Origin: Cheilinus undulatus
Taxonomy: Eukaryota; Chordata; Actinopteri; Labriformes; Labridae
Assembly (NCBI RefSeq): GCF_018320785.1
Contig: NC_054867.1
Coordinates: 20,666,855 to 20,730,854 of the forward strand
DNA: 64,000 nt
Direction of reading: 5' to 3'
Position numbers and translations under genes: made by a program. This document shows positions 13,272-24,633 of the stretch, one piece after another; positions within the stretch are counted from its first letter, which is position 1, and the number at the start of each line of letters is the position of its first letter. The notes beneath the pieces were generated by a model that had not been told where the DNA came from, made no database searches, and saw only the letters and a program-made list of their open reading frames with translations.

Positions 13272-13346
13272 CTGCTCCTCCACGGCCACATCCTGCAGAG
13301 CCGGTCCGTCCCGTGGGCCTCGGATCCAGCTCAGTATCTGGCCCAT
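13272..13346 (-). CDS. cast: Putative alternative first coding exon of calpastatin (cast), N-myristoylation type
   Basis: On the minus strand an ATG in good context (A at -3, G at +4) opens 25 codons beginning MGQILSWIRGPRDG and ending at CAG followed by the donor GTGTGTGG, phase 0. Met-Gly at the N terminus with small and hydrophobic residues after it is an N-myristoylation signal, so this isoform would be membrane-anchored. The exon is a local GC-rich island. Gene identity is inferred. In mammals calpastatin is the divergent neighbour of PCSK1, which fits the strand here, and mammalian testis calpastatin, as I recall, also starts with an alternative Met-Gly-Gln exon. No later calpastatin exon was recognised to the left, so the inhibitor repeats must lie outside. 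It could belong to another gene. Confidence 0.5.
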
Positions 13347-14875
13347 GTTGGCTGAAAAGTGCCTCCTAAGAAGTGTCTATGAGCGTCTATTTCTCTCAGC
13401 CTCTGCCTGCTCTGTAGGCTTGCAGCATGTTTCCAACACACGGGGAAGGGAACAGGGAAGGGAACAGGAAAGGGAGGGAGGGAGGGAGCAGAAATGGGGG
13501 GCGTGGTCAGGGAGCAGAAGGGGGCTCAGATGTGGAAGTCACAAGAGGCAGGGCTGTAACTCTCTCTGGGCTATAAAGGGAAGTGAGCTTGACCGCCGAG
13601 TGACATCCACCTGATGAGGGGCCACATGTGAGAACTTCTCAGGGGTAACAGATACTGCTCTAATACACTCACAGGCTCACCCTGTGACGGGTTGATGTTT
13701 AAACCCACTTTTTGCAGCATTCTTTATCTAAAACTCTCTCTGTTTTATCAGACTGAATATTCCAGCTGCTTATCATCATGCACACACCCAGATCTGCAAA
13801 GATACACACATGCCTTGAGCACACACAGGCATAGAGACAAACTTATGCACACACTTGTTGTGTACATGTACCAATAAAAGACAAGCTTGTGCAACCACCC
13901 TGCCTGTGAATGCCTGTGAGAATAAAAGGGAGGGGCCAGATTTCAGTTTGAGTTACATCTGCTTCAACTATTTTCCAAAAGAAACTAGATTGAGCTGAAA
14001 TCTATCAGTCTTATCTTGTTTTTCAATTTCATCACCTCTGTGGGAGAATAGCAAGAATTGCATTAATTCAACTTGGATTATTGCACCATGAGTCACCAGG
14101 TCAAAGTGATAAAGTCAAATTAGTCTTGTGGACGAAGGCAAATAAAGGAGATTTACTTAAATTATGGCAATCAAAAATTGTCTACAGAAGCAAAATTTTA
14201 TTATAAAAGAAAAATGTAAGCAGTGTTTCTGCAGCGCTCATGATAACTGCTGTAAAGCTTGAGGCACGGGTGTTGTCTCCTGAACCTTCACCTGCACTAC
14301 ATCTCATTGGACGTCTACTTTTTCTTTATTTGAACAGCATTTTCAGCGAACTACCCAAAGTTGGCCAACAGCATTACATTCACCGATCACAGAAACACAA
14401 ACACTGCATGAAAGAAGCATCACAGCCGTCACTTTGCCCTCATTATGTTCATGTCGTTTAAAAAGAAAAGGCCATTCTTGTCATAGCTCGGAGGCTCTGC
14501 CTCACCTGTGATTGAGTGGACGAGGCGTCCCTTTGGAAGCTTCATGGGTGGGGCGTGCACACAATACAGTCTCTATGTGAGTCACTGTGATGGCATCAGT
14601 CTGTGCTTTTTACGAGTGTTTTAGAAGCACACCTGAACCAAGAATAAAAATGATATAGTCCACTTTTAATGACTGTAAACCAGCTGGACGTGAATCTCCT
14701 GTTCCTGTAGCCAACAATCATAAAAAAATAAAAGGACAGGAGGAGTTTTCAGCTGTCCCTTCATGTGCACAGACATTGTCAGAAATGTTCAATTTTGCTT
14801 TAGAGAGTGACAGGTTTAGTCAACTCAGACTGTTGGTTTCAGAACAAAAATAGATGCTAAAACTTTTAACATAAA
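13347..14875. other. Upstream flank of the 13.3 kb exon; no further gene
   Basis: If the 13.3 kb exon is a first exon, its promoter lies here. A purine-rich block of GGGAAGGGAACAGG repeats at about 13440-13500 and a TATAAAGGG at 13572-13580 are visible. The rest has no recognisable gene or element. Confidence 0.35.
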
Positions 14876-14879
14876 ATCA

Positions 14880-15535
14880 CAATTAGTATACCAGACTTAA
14901 GATACCAGAAGTTAAAGTTAAAACCTGACCAGCAGAACCTAAATACAAAATGTTTAATAAAGCCGAGTAAACAGTCTGCTTGCAGGAAAAAGCTTGTCCT
15001 TTTTGAGAACATTCAACTGCAGAAAGCTTCCCTTATGTAGCTCAGTTACCTGCATTAGCCACATAGATAATGTAGCTATGTAGCTAAAGCTAAGCTCATT
15101 GCAGCTGCATAAGCTATGTATCTACTTTATCTATGTAGCTAAATTATCTTTAGCTCTGTTTGCTAAAGCTCACGTTGCCTAAACTAACTTAACTAAAGAT
15201 AACGGAACTACGTAGCTATAGCTAATCTCACAAAGCAGCTATCTTAGCCACGTATGTATGTTATTTACTTAGCTGAGTTAGCTACCTTTGCTAAAACCCA
15301 CATTGCTAAAGTGGTAAAATAGATTATGTATGCTTAGATTTTTTAGCTTGAGCTCAAGCAAATGATGCTAAAACGAGCTGCCATTCATGTAACTGCATCT
15401 AAAACAGGTCTATACATAATTCAATGCTGGATAGACGTCTGACCTCGTTCTGTTTTATTTATGAAATGTTGCTTAGTCTGTAATGTTTGCAATGTGGTTA
15501 TCTCATGTATTTAACTACCAGACTTTGTTTATGAA
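14880..15535 (+). repeat. AGCT-rich dispersed repeat, copy 2
   Basis: It starts with AAGATACCAGAAGTTAAAGTTAAA, followed by a region rich in TAGCTAAAGCTAA and TAGCTACAT variants (about 15030-15370). It ends with CTGTTTTATTTATGAAATGT, a TTAGTCTGTAATGTTTGCA segment and CCAGACTTTG. Both flanking blocks recur in the same order at 48.5-49.1 kb, so this is a defined element of about 650 bp with an AGCT-rich core and not just low-complexity DNA. Confidence 0.75.
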
Positions 15536-15569
15536 AAAAGCTGAATTTAAAAAATATTTATGTAATCAA

Positions 15570-15645
15570 AGGATGTATAGCTCCTGCTGAGTGGGTAGAG
15601 CAGACCAGCAGCAGCGGCTATAATACTCAGTGTGGATTCTGCTAA
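15570..15645 (+). repeat. SINE head fragment
   Basis: GTATAGCTCCTGCTGAGTGG, then GTAGAGCAG and GGCTATAATACTCAGTG resemble the tRNA-like head of the SINE at 29.5 kb (TGTAGCTCAGTGTGTAGAGCAGG, GGCTATAGTCCTCAGTG). Only the head is visible, without body or tail. Confidence 0.45.
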
Positions 15646-15824
15646 AGTGCAATTTTTATCAGAACTCAACATTTCTTCATTAAAAGAAGAACAAAGAACA
15701 GCAGTGAGTTGTTTTCTTTTCAAAAACGGCAAAAGTTGTGTACTGACATGTCTTCAGTTGCCATGGTTCACATTAAGCAGTTCTCCATGGAGTTCACTCC
15801 TAGGTAGCGGCGCACCACAGTAGC

Positions 15825-15995
15825 GGCTACGTCACATGTTTTGTTTCTCTGATTGGCCCGTACAGATGTGACACAGGAAACAATCACCCTCAAAGGCTCT
15901 GCCCTTTCCCAAACAGAAGGTTTTCCAGATGGATGTGTGAAATAAATCCATCTAGCATGTCAGATTATAATCTGAATGCATCAAAATGGTCTGAA
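15825..15995 (+). repeat. Dispersed repeat fragment (GGCTCTGCCCTTTCC family), copy 1
   Basis: TCTCTGATTGGCCCGTACAG, CAATCACC, AAAGGCTCTGCCCTTTCCC and ATCTAGCATGTCAGATTATAAT occur in this order. The same order is seen at the ends of the larger copies in pcsk1 introns 3 and 4. This looks like the 3' end of a longer element. Confidence 0.6.
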
Positions 15996-18008
15996 AGCAT
16001 TGCCATCATGTGCAGGTGTTCTTTGTCCAATTCTTTCTACAGTCTATGGACATGACACATGAGGTTTGCAAGTAGTGCTGCAGGAAAATAAAATACCACA
16101 GAAATACAACAAACATGAGGGCAAGACTGATGCTAAATCAGCTGAACAGCTGAAAAAAAATGGTAAATTAAAAAAGTAGACTGCAATATATAACAATATA
16201 TGGTATCAAAACACCCAAATAGCAATAAAATCAAACCGTGACTAAAGTATCATGATAATATCATATTGTGGGGCCACTAGTGAGTCCCACCCCTAATAAG
16301 TCCTCGTATGTGGTATGAAAAAAAATTGCATTGGTGCATTCTTATAAAATGTTAACAAGCTAAATGAGAAAGCAGTGCTTTTGTACTAAAACTAACATTG
16401 GCCTTATTCTGTGCAATGGATTTAGACTTTTGCTGTTTGTTAAATGTTCTAAACCAACAAAATAATGTGTTTAACTGCAGAACCTGAATACGTACATAAC
16501 CTTGTCTCAGTCAACATGCCTGATAAAATACTATGTAAACACACACTGTAGGCCTACTACCTGATATGCTTTGGAAACAGGATTCCACTAAACAAACAAA
16601 TTAAAACAACAAAGCACTTTCAACAGTTTCCATACTGTCTGCAGAGAGAACCAGGAGGGCTTGGTCTCTGGATGTGAGGCGTGCAATCTGATCAGCCCCT
16701 GTGTTACCACATTAATGGAATGAAGTCTTACAAGTTCACTTTTCTCCTTTTTTTCCCCTGAAATATATACAGTACATGTACATACGGTGCATGGCCCTAA
16801 AGCGTTTTACATAACTTATGCAAATGCTCGTGCATGTACATGTCTGTGCACAGGCTTCGGCACATATAACCACGGAACTGGCACACTCCCTACATGTCAG
16901 ACAGACACACCTTCACTGATGTGAAGGGCCAAACGCCCAAGCCTGTCAAACGAGGTGGTGCACCATGGGAAACAAAAGTCTTGTTCAGTAGCCTCCCAAA
17001 GACATGCAGCACTTTTCTGGCATGCAGAGGTACTGCTAATTATTTCTAATTTCACCTTTGGCTTTAGATGAATAAAATCTGCCCAAACAGACGACAGGAC
17101 TGTGACAGTGAAGGCTCCATAATCATAAAACGAGAGAAAATCATTAAATTTATTAGCCTGAATTAAAATGATCGAGGAAACGTCAGGCGTGGTCATAAAC
17201 ATGTTTGCCAGTGCCACCTAAGTGTACAAATGTAACTGGACTCCTCTGCTAAAGTGGCACTCTTATTTATATTTAGACTCATGCCGTACTACAGTCACTA
17301 CCATCTCCACGCTGCTGTCACTCCTCCTTACACACCGGGTCACCTACATAAGACTGACACTGGAAAGACAGGAGATCTATGAAGATACACTACTTTTGTC
17401 AGGAAGGATTTCAAACACAAACTTTATAGAGCGTGCAAGAGTTGGCTCTTGCAGGGATACTTGTTGAAAACTTTAAGACTATTTGTAAGTTCTTTCTTAC
17501 AAATACACACACTGTTATTTAAAAAAAATAACTGCAATCTATATTTTTGATGACAAGGGAAAACAGGAGTCAAGAGTGAAGGTCAAGTACTCCTGATAGA
17601 GTGAAAGCACGGACGCCTTTCCCAGACAGGCACCTCTTATCTGAGGAATCAGCGTTTACGAGCTCAGGACTTCTCAAGCATCGCTGCACTCAGCAGAGGG
17701 AGACAAACTGCCGGCTTCCTCCTGCATATAGATCATACTTCCAATCCTCTCTGTCCTTTCATTTAAGAACAGTTTGCATCCGTCTGCAGCTATGCACCAC
17801 TTTAAGACATGCAAACCCACATTTTTTTCTCCTGCAATTCTTATAATCAGGTAGGGTAGTTATGCAGAAACATTTAGGTCAAAATGTCACCAGTTAGACA
17901 AGTTTCTGTTGCACTTATAAACCAAAATCAGCTTCTTTTTTAGAATTTTTCTCTTCAGTTGTACATCTATGAGGCAGCAGCAGAAGTTAGAGAAAATGAG
18001 ATCTGTAC
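15996..18008. other. Non-coding stretch, no gene recognised
   Basis: Open frames up to about 106 codons occur (for example minus strand 16897-17217) but show no domain, splice logic or family resemblance. If the cast model holds, this is the intron between the 18.0 kb exon and the downstream exons. Confidence 0.4.
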
Positions 18009-18101
18009 CTTGCCATAGAAGGGCTTCGGAGTGTAAAAGGAGGTTGAAAACCTGCTACAAAGTCGGTCTTTAGTTGGAGAAGCAGCTGCTCCTCCTCCTT
18101 T
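18009..18101 (-). CDS. cast: Putative second coding exon of calpastatin (cast)
   Basis: On the minus strand, the acceptor TTTGTAG is followed by 31 open codons (KGGGAAASPTKDRL at the start, FYTPKPFYGK at the end) and then the donor GTACAG. Both boundaries are phase 0, so it joins in frame to the 19.6 kb exon, which ends in a GT donor in the same phase. The peptide is basic and low in complexity, consistent with the unstructured leader of calpastatin, but I do not recognise a conserved motif. Splice signals and the matching phase are seen; gene identity is inferred from the neighbouring exon and synteny. Confidence 0.5.
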
Positions 18102-18768
18102 CTACAAACACATACAAAAAGCGGTCGTTATTTCAGTGCAAAGGCTTTGAAACATGAATAAGTTTGGAGCAATAAATTCAAAAGAATGTCTGGACAGGAT
18201 GCACTGACTTCAGCCTATTGTTTGTACTGTTTATTAGTTTAACATGTGACCAAGTAATCATGAGCAAGTCTTTTAAGCTTATTTTCATCCTTGCTATTTG
18301 GGATTTTTTTGTCAAATACTTTAAAAATCACTAAGTGCTGTATCAAATTTGGTAGATAAAAAGGTAATAATTGAGATTTAGACAGCAGAGTGTCTTAAGA
18401 AAAGATTTTACTGAACAATGATGACTTGAAATAATACACACTTCATTAATAAGAGCCTGAAGTTTGTTTAATCATCTAATTCTATCAGCTGAAAAAGCTC
18501 CCAGTCTGAATAGTCACACGCCCACATATACAAACAAACTGTGTGACACTTATGTGCAAAGCCCTTACAATTATTTATTTGAATTCAAGGCTATCTTTCG
18601 CAGCTCATGCCAACTTTTTTGACAGCACTCACTCAGCAGAGCTTAATAACTCCCAACTAGCTTTGCTGCTGCTCTGCAATAATGAAAAAGAGAAAAATAT
18701 ATACAGGCAGCGTCCCTACGTGTGCCAAGCTTTACTTAAGCGTTATTAAAGTGCACTGCCAGAGGGGG

Positions 18769-18772
<4 letters not shown>

Positions 18773-18806
<34 letters not shown>
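18773..18806 (+). repeat. (GA)n microsatellite
   Basis: An uninterrupted GA run of about 14 units ends in a short G run. Confidence 0.9.
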
Positions 18807-19576
18807 TTTAAAGGAAGCAGATGTACTCACGGTACTATTCCAGAATGCTGCATACGCCATGAGGAACCAGGAGGCGAAACACTGGCTCAACTCGGCTCTG
18901 CCACTCTCTCCTGACCTCACCCGAGGATCTTTACTCTCATGCCTCTCCAAACACGGTGCCACTCCCCACACTCCAATAATTATCAGAGAAGATGCCTGTA
19001 CTCTGAGAGCCTATTCATCTGACTCACACAGATGGCTGTTAGACCAGTTCTCTCCAGTTGGGGTCTCTTATGCGTAAGCAAAAGAGATAGAAGAACTAAT
19101 CTGAACGTATTCTTTTAAGTACCACCCACACAAACACTCCCATCATTACTAACATACATGTTTCCCCAGAGAGAACTCGATTGTTCCAAGATAAACCACA
19201 CTCCTCTTCATGGGGGGTTGGCCTAAAAGTGTGGTCTGACGCAGCACGGATTACAAAAGTGAGGGTAAAGCACCAAAAACATGTCAGTCAGCAGCTTTGC
19301 AGCCATTCATTGGCAGCAGCTGACCGGGTCTATCGACTTGCCAGTGATGCGTGAAGACTGACCCAACATCCAAAGCAACCATCCTGCAAACATGAAAGTC
19401 ACGCCAGCTCCAAAATGTGTCAGCTATAGAAAGTTCCCTGTCAGTAAAGATAGGTGACATGATTCCGACTACTACTTTATATTATTTTCAGTCTAGAAAT
19501 ATCCATAAACATACCTGAACATTGTTGTTCACCTTTGCCACATGACTTCTGAGCGTAAAGAAAGAATAAAACATAC

Positions 19577-19633
19577 CTCTTTCTCCTCCTTTGTGTTTTT
19601 ATGGTGCCCATGGCCTCTTTTCTTATGCGGCAT
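19577..19633 (-). CDS. cast: Putative first coding exon of calpastatin (cast), basic leader
   Basis: A minus-strand ATG (A at -3) opens 19 codons, MPHKKRGHGHHKN followed by a Lys/Glu-rich end, then the donor GTATGT in phase 0. The Lys/His-rich leader resembles the basic KKRHKK stretch near the start of long mammalian calpastatin isoforms, a weak resemblance only. Together with the 18.0 kb exon it gives a 50-residue open frame. It would be the upstream start of the gene, with the 13.3 kb exon as an internal alternative start. The start codon lies about 14.7 kb from the pcsk1 start, and the two genes are divergent. Confidence 0.5.
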
Positions 19634-20465
19634 CTTTAAAGCGAATGGATTAACTTTTCCTCCTGCTTCTTTTCTGGTGATCAGAAGTCTACACCCTGAT
19701 CTGCCCCTCAGAGCTGAATAGTTGCCCCTCCCGCTGACAAAACTTTCGGGTTATGATTGATCCAAGATGCTGGCAGAGGCTACCAACACATTTTTGTTCC
19801 AATAGTAGGTTAGTGTGTGTTTAAGATGGAGCAAGTAAGGTCTTGCTCTTTATCCCACTGATATGCGTTTTTAATACAGTGAGCAAACAGGTCTTCATGC
19901 TAAAAATATTGGCTACATTTTGTTCTTTTTATGAGTTATTAGGGAATAAACGTGCTAGTGTGATCTTGAGCCAAGCTAACTTCTTCAGCTGCGTAATTAG
20001 GAGCATGTTAGGACATCTTTATCTGACAATTTTGAGGTTAAAATCATCATGCCACATTGAGTTTTTGCAGGAAGTCCTCAGACTGCATATTTTGGGGGCA
20101 TGACGGGACACGCCCAACAGTGCAGGGAAGAGTTGACTCACCGCTGATGTGAGTTTTCCTGTCAGTACAGATGGTGACTTAATGCGGCGCAAGGCTGCCA
20201 TCTAGTGGCTGAAAGGACAACTGCAAGAGTCAGCACGACCAGATAAGGGCCAGTGGTTGAAATGGGAGCGTGTCACTCATTTCAATAAATGTTAAGATCA
20301 CATTGGTTATTTGTGACTAACATTATCCTTATATATTATTCAATTAAAATGTTTACTTAATTTAAGTATAGATAGTCCGTGCAGACTTTGGAGCTGGTTT
20401 CCCTTCTACAAACACTCCACCACAGGCACACCATGTACTGATTTGGACTAATACTTCATGGCATA
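19634..20465. other. Flank between putative cast start and Tc1 element
   Basis: A candidate promoter side for the minus-strand gene. No TATA box or known regulatory motif stands out and no other gene is seen. Confidence 0.35.
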
Positions 20466-22005
20466 AAGTGCCAAAAAAGTACTCACACCTTAGATGTTTT
20501 ACCCTCCCATTGATTTTATAAATCAATTATGGTCAATATAATTTAGCTTTTTTAATTAAAAAAGACAAAAAAACCTCTTTCATGTCAAAGTGAAAAAGAT
20601 TTCTACAAAGCAATATAATTGAATTAAAACATGTAAAATAAGTGACTGCACAAAGATTCAAACCCTTCAAGTTTTTATTTAGTAGACGCACCTTTGGCTG
20701 CAATCACAGCTCTGAGTCTGTGTGGATAGGTCTAAATCAGGTTTGACATCTGGACACTGCAATTTTACTCCATTCTTCTTTGCAAAACTGCTCAAGCTCC
20801 GTCAGGTTGCACAGGGATCAAGTGTAAACAGCCCTTTTCAAGTCCAGCCACAAATTCTCTTTTGGATTGAGGTCTGGGCTTTGACTCGGCCACTCCAGAA
20901 CATTCACCTTGTTTTCTTTGAACCGTGTGTGTGTGGCTTCTGCTGTACGCTTTGAGCATTGTCTTGCTGGAAAATAAATCTTCTTTCTATTTGTAATTCT
21001 CTTGCAGACTGAAAAAGATTTTCCACCAGTATTTTTCCTTTATTTTGCTTTATTCATTCTACCCACTACCTTTACAAGCCTTCCAGGACTGGCTGCTAAG
21101 AAGCATCCCCACAGCATTATGCTGCCACCACTCTGCTTCACAGTAGGGATGGTGAGTTTGTGGTGATGTGCAGTGTTTGTTATCCAACGAACATAGTGTC
21201 TTGTCTGATGGCCAGAAAGCTCCATTTTGGTCTCTATAGAGCAATGAACTTTCTTCTGCATGACCATGGAGTCTCCCACATGTCTTGTGGCAAAGTCCAG
21301 AGATTTTGAATGAGTTTCTTCAACAGTGACGTAACATTCTCTTTGCCACTCGCCCATAAAACTTTGGCTGGTGAAGAACCAGAAGAAGTTGTATGCAGAG
21401 TCGCTCTCATCTCAGCTGCTGAAGCTTTTAACTCCTTCAGAGTAGTCATACATGTCTTGATTCGCTAGTCTCCTTCTTGCACAGTCTCTCAGTTTGTGAG
21501 AACAGCCTGATCTAGGCAGATTTAGATGTGTGTCACCTTCCATTTCTTGATGATGGATTTAACTGAACTCTGGGGGTTCAGTCCCTTGGAATTTATGTTG
21601 TATTCATCCTCTGAGTTGCCTGGAGTGTTCTTTTTTCTTCATGGTGCAATGATAGCCAGGATACTGATTAACCAGTGATTGGACCTTCCAGACACAGGTG
21701 TCTTTACTTCAATCACTTGAACCACATTCACTTCATTCAGATGATCCCCATTTCACTATTTGTAAGACTACTAGCATCAGTTGGCTGAACCTTTGCTGAA
21801 TTGGGTCAGGGTGGGGTTATGCAATTATCTATTTTACCATACATGTTTTTGATATTTTGTTAATCTGTTTTCACTTTGACATTAAAGGGGTTTTTCTGTA
21901 TTTCTTTTGTCAGGAAAAGGTAAATTATGTTGACCATGTTTGATTCATAAAATCAATGAAAGGGTAAAAATAACAAGGGGGGTGAACACTTTCTTAAAGG
22001 CACTG
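20466..22005 (-). mobile_element. Full-length decayed Tc1-like transposon (1540 bp)
   Basis: Inverted repeats of about 100 bp bound the element. The left end contains TTTTACCCTCCCATTGATTT and TGGTCAATATAATTTA; the reverse complement of the right end contains TTTTACCCTTTCATTGATTT and TGGTCAACATAATTTA. TA dinucleotides flank both ends (20464-20465, 22006-22007). The minus-strand transposase starts at 21642 (MKKKEHSR) and runs in broken frames to about 20700. The best piece (21357-21040) contains a GGSIMLWGCF segment typical of Tc1 transposases. Stops in the N-terminal part make it inactive. Confidence 0.85.
20700..21642 (-). pseudogene. Tc1-family transposase pseudogene
   Basis: This is the coding remnant inside the 1540-bp element. 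In-frame stops follow within the first 20 codons, and the catalytic domain is split over several frames. The segment KLTIPTVKQSGGSIMLWGCF (21137-21078) is the most readable part. The last catalytic acid motif (NPIE-like) is not clearly preserved. Confidence 0.75.
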
Positions 22006-22580
22006 TAACAGAAATGTTTTACATCAGGGGTGTCTAGAGGCCCAGAAAGTAAGCAAGTCTGCAAGACTTTTTTGTTTAGTTTTTATTATGAATAAAACAT
22101 TTTAAAAGAGCAAAATATGATTAAATACTTGAAAATATATCAATTATCAGTTAAAAATGCTGAATTTTACTGATTTAATGAAACCAAAATCGTTCCAAAT
22201 GAAGGGCTGTTTGGGAGCTGACAGACTGTTACTGAGCTGAGCCAAATGATACCATGTGTTAGGTGGATGATGAGTTTGCTTGTATGTCAGAGCATCAACC
22301 ATGTTCATTGGCCCAATGACCTTAAGCCCATGTGACCTTCACTGATAAGGTTATGATCTCTGTCACATCCTGACAGGAACACACAACCTATCAGCTGGGA
22401 AAGGGGCTGAGTGACACAGAGTGACATTTTTACTCCAAGCCTCTGATAACAGATGACATTTAGTCAACACATGATGAACTTTGAAGAAATAAATGAATGG
22501 AACTAATCCTTGACTTCTCATCAACCGCTGGTATTTTGAAACATACACTAAAAGATTCAAACAAACATAATTGAACTGAT
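22006..22580. other. Spacer, no gene recognised
   Basis: AT-rich DNA between the Tc1 element and the pentamer array. A CAGGGGTGTCTAGAGGCCCAG segment near 22025-22045 resembles the end of the hAT-type element at 61.5 kb. Confidence 0.35.
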
Positions 22581-23262
22581 AGGATAGCATAGCATAGCAT
22601 AGCATAGTAAAGTATAGCACAGCATAGCATAGTATAACAGCATAGTATAGCATAGTTTAGTAAAGTATAACATAGCGTAGCATAGTATAGCATAGTATTA
22701 CAAAGCAAAGTATAGCACAGTGTAGTAAAGTATGACATAGCACAGTATAACATAACATAGTATAACATAGCGTAGCATAGCATAGTATAGGAAAGTATAG
22801 CATAGCATAGCAAAGTATAACATAGCATAGTCTAACATAGCATAGCATAGTATAGGAAAGTATAGCATAGCATAGTATAATATAGCATAGTATAGCATAG
22901 TATAGGATTGAATAGCATAGCATAGCATAGTATAACATAGCATAGTATAGGAAAGTACAGTATAGCATAGCATAGTATAACACAGCATAGTATAGGATAG
23001 CTAAGCATAGCGTAGTTTAGTAAAGTATAACATAGCATAGTATTACATAGCAAAGTATAGCATAGTGTAGCAAAGTATAACATAGCGTAGTATAGCATAG
23101 CATGGTATAACAGAGCATAGTATAACATAGTGTCACATAGCATAGTACAGGAAAGTATAGCTTAGAATAGTATTACATAGCATAGTGTAGTATAGCATAG
23201 CATAGCATAATATTATATAGCATAGTGTAGCATAGTGTAGTATAGCATAGCATAGCATAGTA

Positions 23263-24180
23263 CACTGCCTGGCCAAAAAAAAAGTCGCCACCAAAAAAAG
23301 GTCACACACTCTAATATTTCGTTGGACTGCCTTAAGCTTTGATTACAGCACGCATTCGCTGTGGCATTGTTTCGATAAGCTTCTGCAATGTCACAAGATT
23401 TATTTCCATCCAGTGTTGCATTAATTTTTCACCAAGATCTTGTATTGATGATGGGAGAGTCTGACCACTGCGCAAAGCCTTCTCCAGCACATCCCAAAGA
23501 TTCTCAATGGGGTTAAGGTCTGGACTCTGTGGTGGCCAATCCATGTGTGAAAATGATGTATCATGCTCCCTGAACCACTCTTTCACAATTTGAGCCCAGT
23601 GAATCCTGGCATTGTCATCTTGGAATATGCCCGTGCCATTAGGGAAGAAAAAATCCATTGATGGAATATCCTGGTCATTCAGTATATTCAGGTAGTCAGC
23701 TGACCTCATTCTTTGGGCACAAATTGTTGCTGAACCTAGACCTGACCAACTGCAGCAACCCCAGATCATAGCACTGCCCCCACAGGCTTGTACAGTAGGC
23801 ACTAGGCATGATGGGTGCATCACTTCACCTGCCTCTCTTCTTACCCTGATGTGCCCATCACTCTGGAACAGGGTAAATCTGGACTCATAAGACCACATGA
23901 CCTTCTTCCATTCCTCCAGAGTCCAATCTTTATGCTCCCTAGCAAACTGAAGCTACTTTTGCATGCCAATGATTTGACCCTTCTTAAACAGACCAACATC
24001 TTTTCCAAGACCACAGGATGTGTCTTTTGACATGATTGTTTAAGAAATGTGAAGTTACTCATTGCATCAGCTGGGGTTAAATAACTTGTTGCCAGCCCAT
24101 GCAGTAATTATCCAATAGGAGGCTCGTACCTATTTGTTTAGTTAAATCCAGGTGGCGACTTTTTTTTTGGCCAGGCAGTG
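23263..24180 (-). mobile_element. Tc1-like transposon (918 bp, internally deleted) inside the pentamer array
   Basis: Perfect 30-bp terminal inverted repeats start CACTGCCTGGCC, then nine A, then GTCGCCACC. TA target duplications lie at 23261-23262 and 24181-24182, and array units continue on both sides. The minus-strand coding region keeps the transposase N terminus (from 24033) and C terminus but lacks the DNA-binding and middle part, which explains the short length. The near-perfect ends point to a relatively recent insertion. Confidence 0.92.
23332..24033 (-). pseudogene. Internally deleted Tc1 transposase
   Basis: The N-terminal piece (GLFKKGQIIGM, near 24010-23960) is followed by a stop, then by an open catalytic segment to 23332. 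That segment has [19 protein letters not shown] (second catalytic Asp) and [14 protein letters not shown] (third catalytic acid). The first catalytic Asp, expected in the usual WSDESRF motif, is replaced by Tyr (WSYESRF). With the missing middle part, the product cannot be active. Confidence 0.88.
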
Positions 24181-24633
24181 TATAATATAGCATAGTATAG
24201 CACAGTGTAGGAAAGTATAGCATAGCGTAGCATAGTACAACATAGCATAGTATAGCATAGTATCGGAAAGTATCGCATAGCATAGTATAACATAGCGTAG
24301 CCCAGCATAGCTAAGCATAGCATAGTTTAGTAAAGTACAATATGGCATAGCATAGTATAGCATGGTAAAGTAATGTATAACATAGCATAGTGTAGCATGG
24401 CATAGTATGGGAGAGTGAAGCATAGCATAGCATAGTATTACATAGTAAAGTATAGCATAGTGTAGTAAAGTATAACATAGCATAGTATAGGAAAGTATAG
24501 CATAGTATAATATAGCGTAGCATAGTTTAGTATAGGAAAGTTTAGCATAGCATAGCATTGTATAACATAGCATAGTACAGCATAGTGTCATACAGTATAA
24601 CATAGCATGGTATAGCATAATATAGGAAAGTAT

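Noticed and set aside
16897..17217. 106-codon minus-strand open frame
   Set aside because: Random-looking composition, no domain, no splice or promoter context.
18682..19077. 131-codon plus-strand open frame crossing a GA microsatellite
   Set aside because: The middle is a repeat-derived Arg/Glu run and the rest has no resemblance to known proteins.
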